From contig NZ_CP036164.1 in NCBI RefSeq assembly GCF_004295485.1, positions 310,001-374,000 on the forward strand: a stretch of 64,000 nt of DNA, given 5' to 3'. The notes beneath the pieces were generated by a model. It was given only the letters and a program-made list of their open reading frames with translations, was not told the DNA's origin and made no database searches. Of this stretch, positions 18,098 through 27,154 are shown one piece after another. How positions within the stretch are numbered: position 1 is the first letter of the stretch; each line of letters opens with the position of its first letter. The position numbers were made by a program, and so were the translations under genes. The DNA is from Janibacter limosus (GTDB lineage Bacteria > Actinomycetota > Actinomycetes > Actinomycetales > Dermatophilaceae).

Positions 18098-19327
18098 ATG
18101 GCACGCGCGACGCGACGAGCAGGGGCGGGGCTGGTGGCACTGACCCTTGGTCTCGGTCTGCTCGCCGGCTGCTCCGACGACTCGGGCGAAGGGGAGAGCG
18201 CCACCGGGGTCGCGGCGGTCGAGTCCCCGACGGTGCTGGACCCGTGGTTCGACGCCGTGCGGCGCGACGACCGTGACGCGGCCCGCATCGTGGTCCTCGG
18301 CGACTCCGTCAGCGAGGGCTACGGCTTGGGCGATCACCTGGAGAGGCGCTGGCTGGACCGGCTGCAGGCGGCGCTGCGGACGCGGTTGGGGACACCCGCG
18401 TGCCCGACGACGGCGGGCGGATGGCACGGCACGACCTCACTGGTGCCCGCGGACTACCGGGCGCCGACGCTGCCCGACCCTCTCGTCACGGGCCCCACGG
18501 TCCTTGCACCCACGCTCGGGCCCGGTGGCCGGGGACTCACGCTCAAGCCCGGCGGGGCGGTCACCTGGACGGTCACGGCCGACTCGGTCGACGTCGGCTA
18601 TCGCACGCGCTTCGCCGGTGGCCCGCTGCAGATCGAGGTCGACGGGGTGGTGCCCGCGCACGGGCGGGCGGTGCCCACCGACACCGACCCGCGGGCCGAG
18701 CGCGCGGTGTGGTCCTCCGGTGACCTGGGTCCCGGGCAGCACACCGTGACGGTGCGCAATGCCCTGCCGACGACGAGCTCGACGGCCGCCACGGTCACGG
18801 ACCTCACCCCCTTCCGCGGGGATCGAGATCGCTGCGTGCACGTGCTCGACGCCTCCCGGTCGGGGGTGTCGGTGCAGACGATCGCCCAGACGCCCACCTA
18901 TCTCAAGGACTCGCTCTCGCTCGACCCCGACCTGCTCCTGGTGCCCCTGGGCTTCAACGACCAGCGCGCGGACGTCCCCGCCGCGCAGTTCGGTCGCAGT
19001 CTCGACTCGCTCGTCCAGCAGGCGCGCGGCATGGGCTACGAGGGCCCCATCCTGCTCGTCGGCTGGTTCACCCCGCAGACGGAGCCGGGTCGGCCGGCCT
19101 GGTCGGCCTACCTGCAGCAGATGCGGGCGAGGACGGCCCACGAGCGGGTGAGCTTCGTCGACCTGTCGGCAGTGCTGCCGCGGGCCGACCCGAGGTCGCG
19201 GTACTTCATCGACGGGCTGCACCCCTCGGCAGCGGGGCAGCCGCTCATCGCCGCGAGCCTGACCGAGATCCTCGCGCCGCCGGGCGAGCTGAGCAGCACG
19301 GTGGGCTCCTCACCCGACGCGTCGTAG
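18098..19327 (+). CDS. SGNH/GDSL hydrolase lipoprotein
   Basis: A 409-residue exported lipoprotein. The signal peptide ends in the lipobox Leu-Ala-Gly-Cys25. SGNH block I is GDSVSEG with nucleophile Ser70, block III is GFND, and block V is DGLHPS with Asp372 and His375. A central beta-rich insertion (about residues 130-235) separates blocks I and III, suggesting a carbohydrate-binding module. The family hydrolyses esters such as acetylated glycans and lipids; the substrate is unknown. The ATG at 18098 is chosen because the lipoprotein signal begins there. Its 3' end overlaps the convergent methyltransferase gene. Confidence 0.87.
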   Translation: MARATRRAGAGLVALTLGLGLLAGCSDDSGEGESATGVAAVESPTVLDPWFDAVRRDDRDAARIVVLGDSVSEGYGLGDHLERRWLDRLQAALRTRLGTPACPTTAGGWHGTTSLVPADYRAPTLPDPLVTGPTVLAPTLGPGGRGLTLKPGGAVTWTVTADSVDVGYRTRFAGGPLQIEVDGVVPAHGRAVPTDTDPRAERAVWSSGDLGPGQHTVTVRNALPTTSSTAATVTDLTPFRGDRDRCVHVLDASRSGVSVQTIAQTPTYLKDSLSLDPDLLLVPLGFNDQRADVPAAQFGRSLDSLVQQARGMGYEGPILLVGWFTPQTEPGRPAWSAYLQQMRARTAHERVSFVDLSAVLPRADPRSRYFIDGLHPSAAGQPLIAASLTEILAPPGELSSTVGSSPDAS

Positions 19328-20248
19328 CGCCCACAGGAAGTCCCCGGCACCCGGACCGGTGAGTGCGGAGGCGTGCGAGGCCGCAGCGAGGGCTGCGAGG
19401 TAGCCGGCCGGGTCCCTGCGGGCCAGCGCCACGGGCGGCCGCGTGCCGTCGACCCCCAGCCCTCGCAGCAGGTCCTGCTGGGTGTGCAGCCCGTCCGCCC
19501 CGAGGGTGTCCATCGCCACGTGGGCGGTCACGTCGCAGCTCCCGTCGGGGACCGGTAGGCAGGCACTGCCATCGGCGAAGCCGGTGAGGGTGCCCGCGCG
19601 GGGGCGAGCGGCCACGGTGTGGCCGTAGTCGACGGCCACGACGAGCCCGGAGCCGGTGCGGGCGACGAGGGTGGCGAAGGCGGCGTCGCGGGGGCGGCCC
19701 ACCTCGACCCGGTCACCGCACGCGTGGGGGCCGGGCCAGTGGCTCTGGGCCCATCGCAGATCCTCTGTGGCGAGCGGCTCACCGAGGCTCTCGGTGCCGT
19801 CCTCGTCGACGAGGACGGTCCGCAGCACGCCATGCCGGTCGGCCTGCGCGACCGGGCACGGCACGACGTCGAGCCACTCGTGCGCGAGGACGAGCGCGCG
19901 CTCGGGGGAGCCGAGGTCCGGCAGGTCGGTGCCGCCGGGAGAGCGCACCCACTCGACGCGCTCGGGCAGGTCGATGGGGCGGTCGACCACGTCGACGCCG
20001 ACCAGACGCATCGCCGAGTCGGCCTGTGCGGCAAGGCTGCCCAGCAGCTCGCCCCGACCGCAGGCGACGTCGACGATCGTCGTGAGTGACTCCCTTCGCG
20101 CCAGCTCGAGGAGGGCGTCGGCCAGCACGTCGGCGGCCGGTCCCTGGGCGGAGGTGGCGAAGTGGCCGGCCGGTCCCTCCGGCCGCCGGTAGAAGCCCAC
20201 GTCGCCGTACAAGGCGTCGTGCCATGCCTGCTCCCACGTCCGCACCAT
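19310..20248 (-). CDS. SAM-dependent methyltransferase, MidA/NDUFAF7 (DUF185) type
   Basis: A 312-residue class I methyltransferase. The SAM-binding motif is VDVACGRGELL near residue 62, and the family features GHFATSAQGPAADVLADALLELA and AHEWLDVVPCPV (like the NE-x-DAxP motif) are recognisable, though shorter and more diverged than in mitochondria. The mitochondrial homologue dimethylates an Arg of the NuoD homologue NDUFS2, and an orphan nuoD lies one gene away. The ATG at 20248 lies exactly where the 32-bp repeat array starts, so the leader and its AAGG (eight bases upstream) come from the repeat. Substrate unproven. Confidence 0.75.
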   Translation of the reverse strand: MVRTWEQAWHDALYGDVGFYRRPEGPAGHFATSAQGPAADVLADALLELARRESLTTIVDVACGRGELLGSLAAQADSAMRLVGVDVVDRPIDLPERVEWVRSPGGTDLPDLGSPERALVLAHEWLDVVPCPVAQADRHGVLRTVLVDEDGTESLGEPLATEDLRWAQSHWPGPHACGDRVEVGRPRDAAFATLVARTGSGLVVAVDYGHTVAARPRAGTLTGFADGSACLPVPDGSCDVTAHVAMDTLGADGLHTQQDLLRGLGVDGTRPPVALARRDPAGYLAALAAASHASALTGPGAGDFLWALRRVG

Positions 20249-20310
20249 GCGCACGACCTTAAGGAGATGCGGCCAGAAATGCGCACGACCTTAAGGAGAT
20301 GCGGCCTGAA
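20248..20310. repeat. 32-bp tandem repeat array, left part (units 1-2)
   Basis: Two 32-bp units (20248-20279 and 20280-20311) beginning TGCGCACGACCTTAAGGAG. The array continues at 21968 beyond the inserted IS1380-like element. The unit contains two palindromes, GTGCGCAC and CCTTAAGG. Confidence 0.9.
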
Positions 20311-21961
20311 CCCGGATCCACCGTCCGGGTTCTCGTGACGGCGTGATTCACGATTTTCGGGTGGTCGCGTGTGAGGGCGTGAGGTAGTCGCCGGTCTGTC
20401 CGGCTCTTCCACTGCAGGTCCTTGGTCGTGCCCCGGCGGGGCTGGTGGTCAGTTCCTCGCGGTGCCTGGTGGTGCGCAGGTGGCGGCGAACAGGACTTCC
20501 CAGGCGTACTGCCAGGGCCAGCCCTCGGGCAGATGCAGGCGCAGGCGGCGGGCGGAGCGGGCCAGCCGGGCCGGGACGCTGATCAGTTGGTCGCGGATGG
20601 TGGCGGTGGTGGCCTTGGCGTGGAAGAGGGAGGCCAGGGCCCCGGCGGCGCGGGTGAGGTTGAACGCGATCGCGGCCAGCACCAGCCAGGCACTGTTCGC
20701 CGCGAACGAGCCAGAGGGTGCGTGGGCCAGGGGACCGGAGCGCAGGTCGGCGTGGACCTGCTCGATGATGGCGTGGGCGCGGTGCGCGACCTCCGCGTCG
20801 AGCATGGGCAGCGGGGTGTCGGTGAACACGCCGTGGTGGCGGTAGGTGGGGAACAGCTCGCCTTGCCCGGCGGGCACGCTGGTGGGGTTGAGGCGCTTGA
20901 CGCGGCGCACGATCAGCCGGGCGGTGATGTGCTCACTCTTGCGGCGGGAGGTGAACGCGGTGAAGGGAATCTCGGCGACCTCGGCGTCAGAAACCAGACG
21001 CTGTTCGTCCTCGTCCCAGATCGCGTTGGGGTAGCGGATCGGGACCCACGATTCCTCGCTGATGGTCGAGATCGCCGCTGTGACAGCTGTGTTCATCCGG
21101 GCGGTGACGGAGAACCTGGCACCGGACCGGTGGGCGGCGGCGGCCACGTCGTGGCCGTAATAGGCGGAGTCGGCGCGCACGATCAGCTCGCCGGTCGCGC
21201 CGGCGGCGCGGCTGGTGGCCAGTGCGTCGGCGACGAACTTGCCCGCGCCGCGGGCGGAGTTGGTGTTGCCCTTGCGCAGTCGGGTGCCCACGATGACCGG
21301 CGCGGCCAGCGGGGTGGACAGGGTGGCGATCAACGCGTTGACGCCCTTGACGTGGTTGTAGCCGTAGCCGACGCCTTGCTTGGCGTAGCCGTGGGTGGCC
21401 TTGATCGTGTCGTCGACGTCCAGGTAGGCGATTCGGTGCGCGCCGGGCAGGACCGGAGACTGTTTGGTCAGGCCGGTCAGGAACCGGGAGGCGATCGCGT
21501 CCAGCTGCCGCACGTGCCCGAAGGTGAAGGTGCGCAAGAACGTGCCCAGCGTGGAGGGAGCGCGTACCCCGGTGAACAGGCGGTCCATCCCGCCGTGGCG
21601 CAGCAGGTCCATGTCATCGATGGAGTCCGCGCCGGCGACCATCCCCGCGACCAGGGCGGGGATCTTCAGGTGCGCGTTGGCGCTGCCGTCCCCCTCGAGT
21701 GTCAGGTGCTTGGTGACCAGCCGGGCCAGGCCGGCGCGCTGGGCCAGCGCCATGGTCGGGGCCAGCCCGGCGCAGGAGACCAGGTTCGGGTCATCGAAAA
21801 CGGCGGTGAGGTTGTGAGAGGATTGCATCTACCGGATGCCCCTTCTTTGCTTGGTGAACTGGAACTGTCGTAAGTCCCAATTCTCCTCGCTCGCAGGGGC
21901 ATTCGCATGTTCCGACCCGCACAACTGCCTACGTCATCGACACCTCATCGGTGGATCCGGG
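20311..21961 (-). mobile_element. IS1380-family insertion sequence, complete
   Basis: A 1651-bp element with 13-bp terminal inverted repeats (CCCGGATCCACCG at 20311-20323, its complement at 21949-21961). It is flanked by a perfect 5-bp target duplication CTGAA (20306-20310 and 21962-21966). Removing the element restores the 32-bp tandem phase exactly. It has one transposase gene, and the intact ends suggest recent insertion. About 120-140 bases lie between each end and the gene. Confidence 0.92.
20449..21828 (-). CDS. IS1380 family transposase
   Basis: A 459-residue DDE transposase with no frameshift or stop. The region YLDVDDTIKATHGYAKQG near residues 148-165 and the motif VRADSAYYG near 219 fit the first two catalytic Asp regions of IS4/IS1380-type enzymes; the C-terminal third (MLDAEVAHRAHAIIEQVHADL) holds a candidate Glu. 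It catalyses cut-and-paste movement of its own element. The start at 21828 is an ATG. Confidence 0.92.
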   Translation of the reverse strand: MQSSHNLTAVFDDPNLVSCAGLAPTMALAQRAGLARLVTKHLTLEGDGSANAHLKIPALVAGMVAGADSIDDMDLLRHGGMDRLFTGVRAPSTLGTFLRTFTFGHVRQLDAIASRFLTGLTKQSPVLPGAHRIAYLDVDDTIKATHGYAKQGVGYGYNHVKGVNALIATLSTPLAAPVIVGTRLRKGNTNSARGAGKFVADALATSRAAGATGELIVRADSAYYGHDVAAAAHRSGARFSVTARMNTAVTAAISTISEESWVPIRYPNAIWDEDEQRLVSDAEVAEIPFTAFTSRRKSEHITARLIVRRVKRLNPTSVPAGQGELFPTYRHHGVFTDTPLPMLDAEVAHRAHAIIEQVHADLRSGPLAHAPSGSFAANSAWLVLAAIAFNLTRAAGALASLFHAKATTATIRDQLISVPARLARSARRLRLHLPEGWPWQYAWEVLFAATCAPPGTARN

Positions 21962-22222
21962 CTGAACTGTGCACGACCTCAAGGAGATGCGGCCAGAAAT
22001 GCGCACGACCTTAAGGAGATGCGGCCTGAACTGTGCACGACCTTAAGGAGATGTGGCCCGGAATGCGCACGACCTTAAGGAGATGCGGCCCGGAATGCGC
22101 ACGACCTTAGGGAGATGCGGCCTGGAATGCGCACGACCTCAAGGAGATGCGGCCAGAAATGCGCACGACCTCAAGGAGATGCGGAAGGGGGGAGGAGTGG
22201 CCGGGCGGGTACCGTCTGGCCG
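21829..22222. other. Non-coding stretch: IS right end and repeat array
   Basis: About 390 bases without a gene. It holds the promoter side of the transposase gene and the right inverted repeat (to 21961), then the 32-bp tandem units up to 22185, then about 37 bases before the GTG of the DUF2520 gene. No RNA gene or other signal was recognised. Confidence 0.8.
21968..22185. repeat. 32-bp tandem repeat array, right part (units 3-9)
   Basis: Six full units (21968, 22000, 22032, 22064, 22096 and 22128) and one partial unit (22160-22185), with no spacer between them. The core TGCGCACGACCTNAAGGAG is nearly invariant; the variable bases lie mostly in the last third (GGCC/GGCCC, then A/T/C-GAA). The whole array has nine units including those left of the IS. 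The same repeat family occurs inverted at 49835-49913 and 51357-51372. Confidence 0.93.
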
Positions 22223-23125
22223 GTGAGCATCCCCGCCCCGCCACCGGTCCCCGCGCGCCCGACCCTGCGGATCGGGGTCGTCGGAGCCGGCCGCGTCGGC
22301 GCCGTCCTCGGCGCGGCCCTGCGCTCCACCGGCCACGAGGTCGTCGCGGTCTCTGCCGTCTCCGAGGAGTCGCGCGAGCGCGCCGAGCTGCTCCTGCCGG
22401 GCGTGCCGGTGCTGCCCGTCCCCGAGGTGGTCCGGTCCGCCCAGCTCGTCATCCTCGCCGTCCCCGACGACGCCCTGACTGACCTCGTCGCGGGACTGCA
22501 CGCGACGGGCACCTGGGTGACCGGGCAGCTCGTGGCCCACACCTCGGGCAGGCACGGGCTGGCCCCCTTCGCCCCGGTGGCCGACCGGCTGCTCCCGATG
22601 GCCATCCACCCCGCCATGACCTTCACCGGGACCAGCCTCGACCTGCACCGGCTCACCGAGTGCTGCTTCGGCATCACCACCCCGCAGGAGCTGCGCCCGG
22701 TCGCCGAGGCGCTCGTCGTCGAGATGGGCGGTGAGCCCGTCTGGGTGCCCGAGGAGTCGCGTGGTCGCTACCACGCCGCCCTGGCCCACGGGAGCAACCA
22801 CCTGGTCACACTCGTCGCCCAGGCGATGGAGATCCTGCGCTCGGCCGGCATCGAGCCCGCGGACCGCGTCCTGCGCCCGCTGCTCCAGGCGAGTCTGGAC
22901 AACGCGCTCTCCTCCGGCGACGGCGCGCTCACCGGTCCCGTCGCACGGGGTGACGCGGGTACCGTGGCCGCGCACCTGAGTGAGCTGTCCACCCTCTCGG
23001 AGGACATCGCCCCCGCCTACCGGGCGCAGGCGCGGGCGACCGCGCTGCGCGCCACGCGCAGCGGCCGGCTGCGCGAGGATGCTGCCCAGACCATCCTGAC
23101 CACCCTCGACGAGGAGACCCGATGA
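22223..23125 (+). CDS. Rossmann-fold DUF2520 protein
   Basis: A 300-residue cytoplasmic protein with an N-terminal NAD(P)-binding Rossmann fold (GAGRVG at residues 21-26) resembling ketopantoate reductase and 6-phosphogluconate dehydrogenase-type enzymes, and a C-terminal helical DUF2520 domain (HPAMTFTGT, then YHAALAHGSNHLVTL). Most actinobacteria and many Gram-positives place it just before panC; a role in pantothenate synthesis, such as ketopantoate reduction, is plausible but not proved. GTG 22223 is the first start after the repeat array. The stop overlaps panC by four bases (ATGA). Confidence 0.88.
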   Translation: MSIPAPPPVPARPTLRIGVVGAGRVGAVLGAALRSTGHEVVAVSAVSEESRERAELLLPGVPVLPVPEVVRSAQLVILAVPDDALTDLVAGLHATGTWVTGQLVAHTSGRHGLAPFAPVADRLLPMAIHPAMTFTGTSLDLHRLTECCFGITTPQELRPVAEALVVEMGGEPVWVPEESRGRYHAALAHGSNHLVTLVAQAMEILRSAGIEPADRVLRPLLQASLDNALSSGDGALTGPVARGDAGTVAAHLSELSTLSEDIAPAYRAQARATALRATRSGRLREDAAQTILTTLDEETR

Positions 23126-24030
23126 CCGCCGCCCCCGTCGTCGCCCGTACACGCGACGAGCTGGCCACCGCCCGCGCCGCCCTCACCGGCGGCGACACCG
23201 CGGTCGTCATGACGATGGGCGCCCTTCACGAGGGGCACGCCCGGCTCATCCGCACGGCCCGCGAGCGGGCCGAGCACGTCATCGTGACGATCTTCCTCAA
23301 CCCGCTCCAGTTCGGGCCCAAGGAGGACCTGTCGCGCTACCCGCGCACCTTCGACTCCGACCTGGCGATCTGCACCCGCGAAGGGGTCGACCTCGTCTTC
23401 GCCCCGACCCCCGACGTCATCTACCCCGACGGCGACCCCGGCGTGCGCATCTCCGCGGGACCGCTCGGCGACGTCCTCGAGGGGCAGTCCCGGCCGGGCC
23501 ACTTCGACGGGATGCTCACCGTCGTCGGCAAGCTCATGCACCTGACGGGCGGTGACCTCTTCTACTACGGGCAGAAGGACGCCCAGCAGCTGCTGCTCAT
23601 CCGCAGGATGGCGCGCGACATCGACTTCCCCGCCAGCGTCGTGGCCGTGCCGACGGTCCGCGAGGAGGACGGGCTGGCCCTCAGCAGTCGCAACATGTAC
23701 CTCTCCGACAGCGACCGGCAGACCGCGCTCTCGCTCTCCCGCGCGCTGCAGGCCGGAGCGGCCCGGGCCGAGGAGGGACCCTCGGCCATCCGTCGCGCTG
23801 CCCGAGAGGTGCTCATCGAGGAGCCCCTCGCGCTCGTCGACTACCTCGTGCTCGTCCATCCGACGACGCTGGACCACGTACCCGAGTGGTACAAGGGCGA
23901 GGCCCTGCTCGCGGTCGCGGCCAAGGTCGGCACCACCCGCCTCATCGACAACACGCCCGTGCTCGTCGGCCCCGGTGGGGGAGCGCGGGAGGTCTTCTCG
24001 GACAGCCCCGAGGCGGCGCCGCGCGGGTGA
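23122..24030 (+). CDS. panC: Pantothenate synthetase (pantoate-beta-alanine ligase)
   Basis: Joins pantoate and beta-alanine with ATP to make pantothenate. The nucleotidyltransferase motif His36-Glu-Gly-His39 is in TMGALHEGH, and the KMSKS-like element is SSRNMYLS near residue 192. Conserved [18 protein letters not shown] and YFGQKDAQQ-type ([11 protein letters not shown]) segments are present. The length, 302 residues, is normal. Coupled to DUF2520 upstream and followed by panD. Confidence 0.97.
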   Translation: MTAAPVVARTRDELATARAALTGGDTAVVMTMGALHEGHARLIRTARERAEHVIVTIFLNPLQFGPKEDLSRYPRTFDSDLAICTREGVDLVFAPTPDVIYPDGDPGVRISAGPLGDVLEGQSRPGHFDGMLTVVGKLMHLTGGDLFYYGQKDAQQLLLIRRMARDIDFPASVVAVPTVREEDGLALSSRNMYLSDSDRQTALSLSRALQAGAARAEEGPSAIRRAAREVLIEEPLALVDYLVLVHPTTLDHVPEWYKGEALLAVAAKVGTTRLIDNTPVLVGPGGGAREVFSDSPEAAPRG

Positions 24031-24088
24031 GTCGCGAGGTTCTGAGAGACTGAGCCTCGGTCATCCGCCGATCAGAAGGACACTCCCC

Positions 24089-24532
24089 GTGCAGCGCTTC
24101 ATGCTCCACAGCAAGATCCACCGGGCCACGGTCACGCAGGCCGACCTGCACTATGTCGGGTCGCTCACCATCGACATGGACCTCATGGACGCTGCCGGGA
24201 TGCTCCCCGGCCAGCAGGTCGACGTGGTCGACGTGGACAACGGCAGCCGGTTGACCACCTATGCCATCGAGGGCGAGCGCGGCACCGGCATCGTGTGCAT
24301 CAACGGTGCGGCCGCCCGGCTCGTCTCGCCCGGCGACATCGTCATCATCATCGCCTACGCCGCGATGGACGATCAGGAGGCGCGGACCTTCGAGCCCAAT
24401 GTCGTCTTCGTCGACGGGGACAACACGATCGTCGAGCAGTACCACGACCCCGGTGACGTGCCCGAGGGCTACGGGCTGAAGACCTCGGCCGTCACCCACC
24501 GTGAGCACCCGGAGGGCGCAGCAGGTGCATGA
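24089..24532 (+). CDS. panD: Aspartate 1-decarboxylase precursor
   Basis: Makes beta-alanine from aspartate for pantothenate synthesis. It is made as a proenzyme that cleaves itself at Gly24-Ser25 (HYVGS) to form the pyruvoyl group. The 147-residue protein is typical. GTG 24089 is chosen over later starts because it gives the standard N-terminus [20 protein letters not shown] and has AGAAGGA eight bases upstream. The 3' end overlaps the nadB start region. Confidence 0.97.
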   Translation: MQRFMLHSKIHRATVTQADLHYVGSLTIDMDLMDAAGMLPGQQVDVVDVDNGSRLTTYAIEGERGTGIVCINGAAARLVSPGDIVIIIAYAAMDDQEARTFEPNVVFVDGDNTIVEQYHDPGDVPEGYGLKTSAVTHREHPEGAAGA

Positions 24533-26273
24533 TCCCGCGCCGGTCGTCCTGCCGCGGTACCTGACCTCCCCGTCACCGGGGTGGACCACCCGTGCGGACG
24601 TCCTCGTCGTCGGGTCCGGCATCGCGGGACTGACCTGCGCGTTGCGACTGCGCGAGCACGTCGACCGGGTCCTCCTGGTCACCAAGACCGAGCTGTCTGC
24701 CGGCTCGACCCGGTGGGCGCAGGGCGGCATCGCCGCGGCGCTCGCCCCCGAGGACTCGCCCGAGGAGCACCTCGACGACACCCTCGTCGCGGGCGTCGGG
24801 CTGTGCGACGAGTTGGCCGTCGAGGTGCTCGTCACCGAGGGTCCGGCCCGGGTGCGCGAGCTCATCGGGCTCGGGGCGCGGTTCGACACCGACGCGGCCG
24901 GCGAGATCACCCTCACCCGGGAGGGCGGGCACCACCGCGACCGCATCGCCCACGCGGGCGGCGACGCGACCGGCGCCGAGATCTCGCGGGCCCTCATCGC
25001 CCAGCTCGAGGCGGTGCGCGCCGACCCGGGCATCGAGATCATCGAGCACGCGCTGGTCCTCGACCTGCTCACCACTGCCGACGGGACCGTCGGGGGAGCC
25101 ACCGTGCACGTCATCGGTGAGGGCGAGATCGACGGCATCGGGGCCGCCCACGCCCGTGCCGTCGTGCTGGCGACCGGTGGCCTGGGTCAGATCTACTCCG
25201 CGACGACCAACCCACCCGTCGCCACCGGTGACGGGATGGCCGCTGCCCTGCGGGCGGGGGCCACGCTCGCGGACCTCGAGTTCGTCCAGTTCCACCCCAC
25301 GGTCATGCACCTGGGCGAGGGCGCGACGGGTCAGCAGCCGTTGGTCTCCGAGGCGGTGCGGGGTGAGGGCGCCGTGCTCGTCGACGAGGCGGGTGAGGCC
25401 TTCATGACCGGCGTGCACCCGATGGCCGATCTCGCGCCGCGCGACGTGGTCGCGCGGGCCATCCTCGAGCGCATGGAGACGACCGGCACCGACCACGTCT
25501 ACCTCGATGCGCGTCACCTCGGCGGCGACTTCCTCGAGCAGCGCTTCCCGACGATCGTCGCGCGCTGCCGCGAGCTCGGGATCGACCCGGCGACCCAGCC
25601 GATCCCCGTCGCCCCGGCGCAGCACTACGCCTCCGGCGGGGTGCGCACCGACCTGCGGGGCCGGACCAACCTCCCCGGGCTCTACGCGTGCGGTGAGACG
25701 TCGTGCACCGGGGTCCACGGCGCCAACCGGCTCGCGAGCAACTCGCTGCTCGAAGGCCTCGTCTTCGCCCACCGCATCGCCGATGACCTCACCCAGCGGC
25801 TCGCGGCCGGTGAGCTGCCCGCCGTCGACCTGCACTCCCCCATGGCAATGCAGGACGAAGGGAGTCACGGCCTCCTCGACGCCCGTCACCGCACCGAGGT
25901 GCAGCGCACGATGACGCGGGGGGTGGGTCCGCTCCGCTCCGCCGAGTCCACCAGCGGCGCGCTCGCCGACCTGGCCACCCTGGCCGCGCTGCCCCCGGGC
26001 ACGGCCGAGCCCGGTCCGCTCTCGTGGGAGACGACCAACCTGCTCCACCTCGGTCAGGCGCTGGCCACGGCCGCTCACCTGCGCGAGGAGACCCGCGGTG
26101 GGCACGTACGCCGCGACCACCCCGAGCACGACGACACGGGCTGGGCCGCCCACCTGCTGCACGTTCGTGACCCCGACGACGGCGAGCTCGCCGTCATCAA
26201 GCTCGACGTCGACCTCGCCTGGCCCGAGGCCGACGACGACGCCGACGAGGACCCGCTGGAGGGGACGCAGTGA
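24525..26273 (+). CDS. nadB: L-aspartate oxidase
   Basis: FAD enzyme that oxidises aspartate to iminoaspartate, first step of de novo NAD synthesis. The FAD-binding [10 protein letters not shown] is near the N-terminus. The [23 protein letters not shown] and [25 protein letters not shown] ([13 protein letters not shown]) motifs identify the family and separate it from succinate dehydrogenase. GTG 24525 is preferred because GGAGG lies nine bases upstream; GTG 24501 is an alternative. It overlaps the panD end. nadA, the quinolinate synthase partner, is absent from this window. Confidence 0.95.
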   Translation: MHDPAPVVLPRYLTSPSPGWTTRADVLVVGSGIAGLTCALRLREHVDRVLLVTKTELSAGSTRWAQGGIAAALAPEDSPEEHLDDTLVAGVGLCDELAVEVLVTEGPARVRELIGLGARFDTDAAGEITLTREGGHHRDRIAHAGGDATGAEISRALIAQLEAVRADPGIEIIEHALVLDLLTTADGTVGGATVHVIGEGEIDGIGAAHARAVVLATGGLGQIYSATTNPPVATGDGMAAALRAGATLADLEFVQFHPTVMHLGEGATGQQPLVSEAVRGEGAVLVDEAGEAFMTGVHPMADLAPRDVVARAILERMETTGTDHVYLDARHLGGDFLEQRFPTIVARCRELGIDPATQPIPVAPAQHYASGGVRTDLRGRTNLPGLYACGETSCTGVHGANRLASNSLLEGLVFAHRIADDLTQRLAAGELPAVDLHSPMAMQDEGSHGLLDARHRTEVQRTMTRGVGPLRSAESTSGALADLATLAALPPGTAEPGPLSWETTNLLHLGQALATAAHLREETRGGHVRRDHPEHDDTGWAAHLLHVRDPDDGELAVIKLDVDLAWPEADDDADEDPLEGTQ

Positions 26274-27154
26274 CCACGCTCGACTTCCCGCTCGACGACG
26301 CCCGCCGGCTCGTCGACATCGCGCTCGACGAGGACCTCGGACCCGACGCGCTCGACGTCACGAGCACCTCGACGATCCCCGCCGACCAGGCCGCGACCGG
26401 GCACGTCGTCGCCCGAGAGGCCGGGGTCCTCGCCGGTGCGCCGGTCATCGCCCTCGTGCTGGAAGGGGTCGCCACGAGGACCGGGGGGATCCCCCCTTCG
26501 CTCGAGGTGCGGATCGCGGACGGCACCCGACTGGTCCCCGGGGACGTCATCGCGGTGCTCGACGGACCGGCCCAGCAGGTGCTCATGGCCGAGCGGACCC
26601 TGCTCAACGTCATGTCGCGGCTCTCCGGCGTGGCCACCCACACGCGCCGCTGGGCCGACGCGCTCGAGGGGACCGGCTGCACCGTCCTCGACACCCGCAA
26701 GACGACGCCGGCGCTGCGCGCGCTCGAGAAGTACGCCGTGCGGGCCGGCGGCGGGACCAACAAGCGGATGGGCCTCTTCGACGTCGCGATGGTCAAGGAC
26801 AACCACGTGCTCGCCGCCGGGGGAGTGGGCGCCGCCTACACCGCCATCCGCGCGCGGTACCCCGACATCACCGTCGAGGTCGAGGTCGAGACGACCGAGC
26901 AGGCGCTCGAGGCGCTCGAGGCCGGCTCCCGGTTCCTCATGTGCGACAACATGTCCACCGACCTGCTGCGCGCGACCGTGGCCGCCGCGCGGGCGTGGGC
27001 GGGCGAGCGGGGCGAGGGGGTCGAGATCGAGGCGACGGGTGGACTGACCCTCGACGTCGCCGCCGAGTACGGAGCGACCGGCATCGACTACATGAGCGTC
27101 GGCGCGCTGACGCACTCCTCGCCGATCATCGACCTCGCCCTCGACCTCGCATGA
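26270..27154 (+). CDS. nadC: Nicotinate-nucleotide pyrophosphorylase (carboxylating)
   Basis: Converts quinolinate and PRPP to nicotinate mononucleotide. 294 residues, with the family motifs DEDLGPDALDVTS, RTLLNVMSRLSGVAT, LDTRKTTPALR, GGGTNKRMGLFD, VKDNHV and the late EVEVETTEQALEAL. The GTG start overlaps the nadB stop by four bases, and the stop overlaps the next ATG, so nadB-nadC-ABC ATPase read as one operon. Confidence 0.97.
   Translation: MTTLDFPLDDARRLVDIALDEDLGPDALDVTSTSTIPADQAATGHVVAREAGVLAGAPVIALVLEGVATRTGGIPPSLEVRIADGTRLVPGDVIAVLDGPAQQVLMAERTLLNVMSRLSGVATHTRRWADALEGTGCTVLDTRKTTPALRALEKYAVRAGGGTNKRMGLFDVAMVKDNHVLAAGGVGAAYTAIRARYPDITVEVEVETTEQALEALEAGSRFLMCDNMSTDLLRATVAAARAWAGERGEGVEIEATGGLTLDVAAEYGATGIDYMSVGALTHSSPIIDLALDLA

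Noticed and set aside
21968..22185. CRISPR array
   Set aside because: The 32-bp units follow one another without spacers, and no cas gene is present.
13418..22200. Prophage or integrative element
   Set aside because: No integrase, phage gene or attachment-site repeat was seen; only the IS is mobile.
22115..22222. Extended start of the DUF2520 gene into the repeats
   Set aside because: The added residues come from 32-bp repeats and are not conserved; GTG 22223 gives the normal start.
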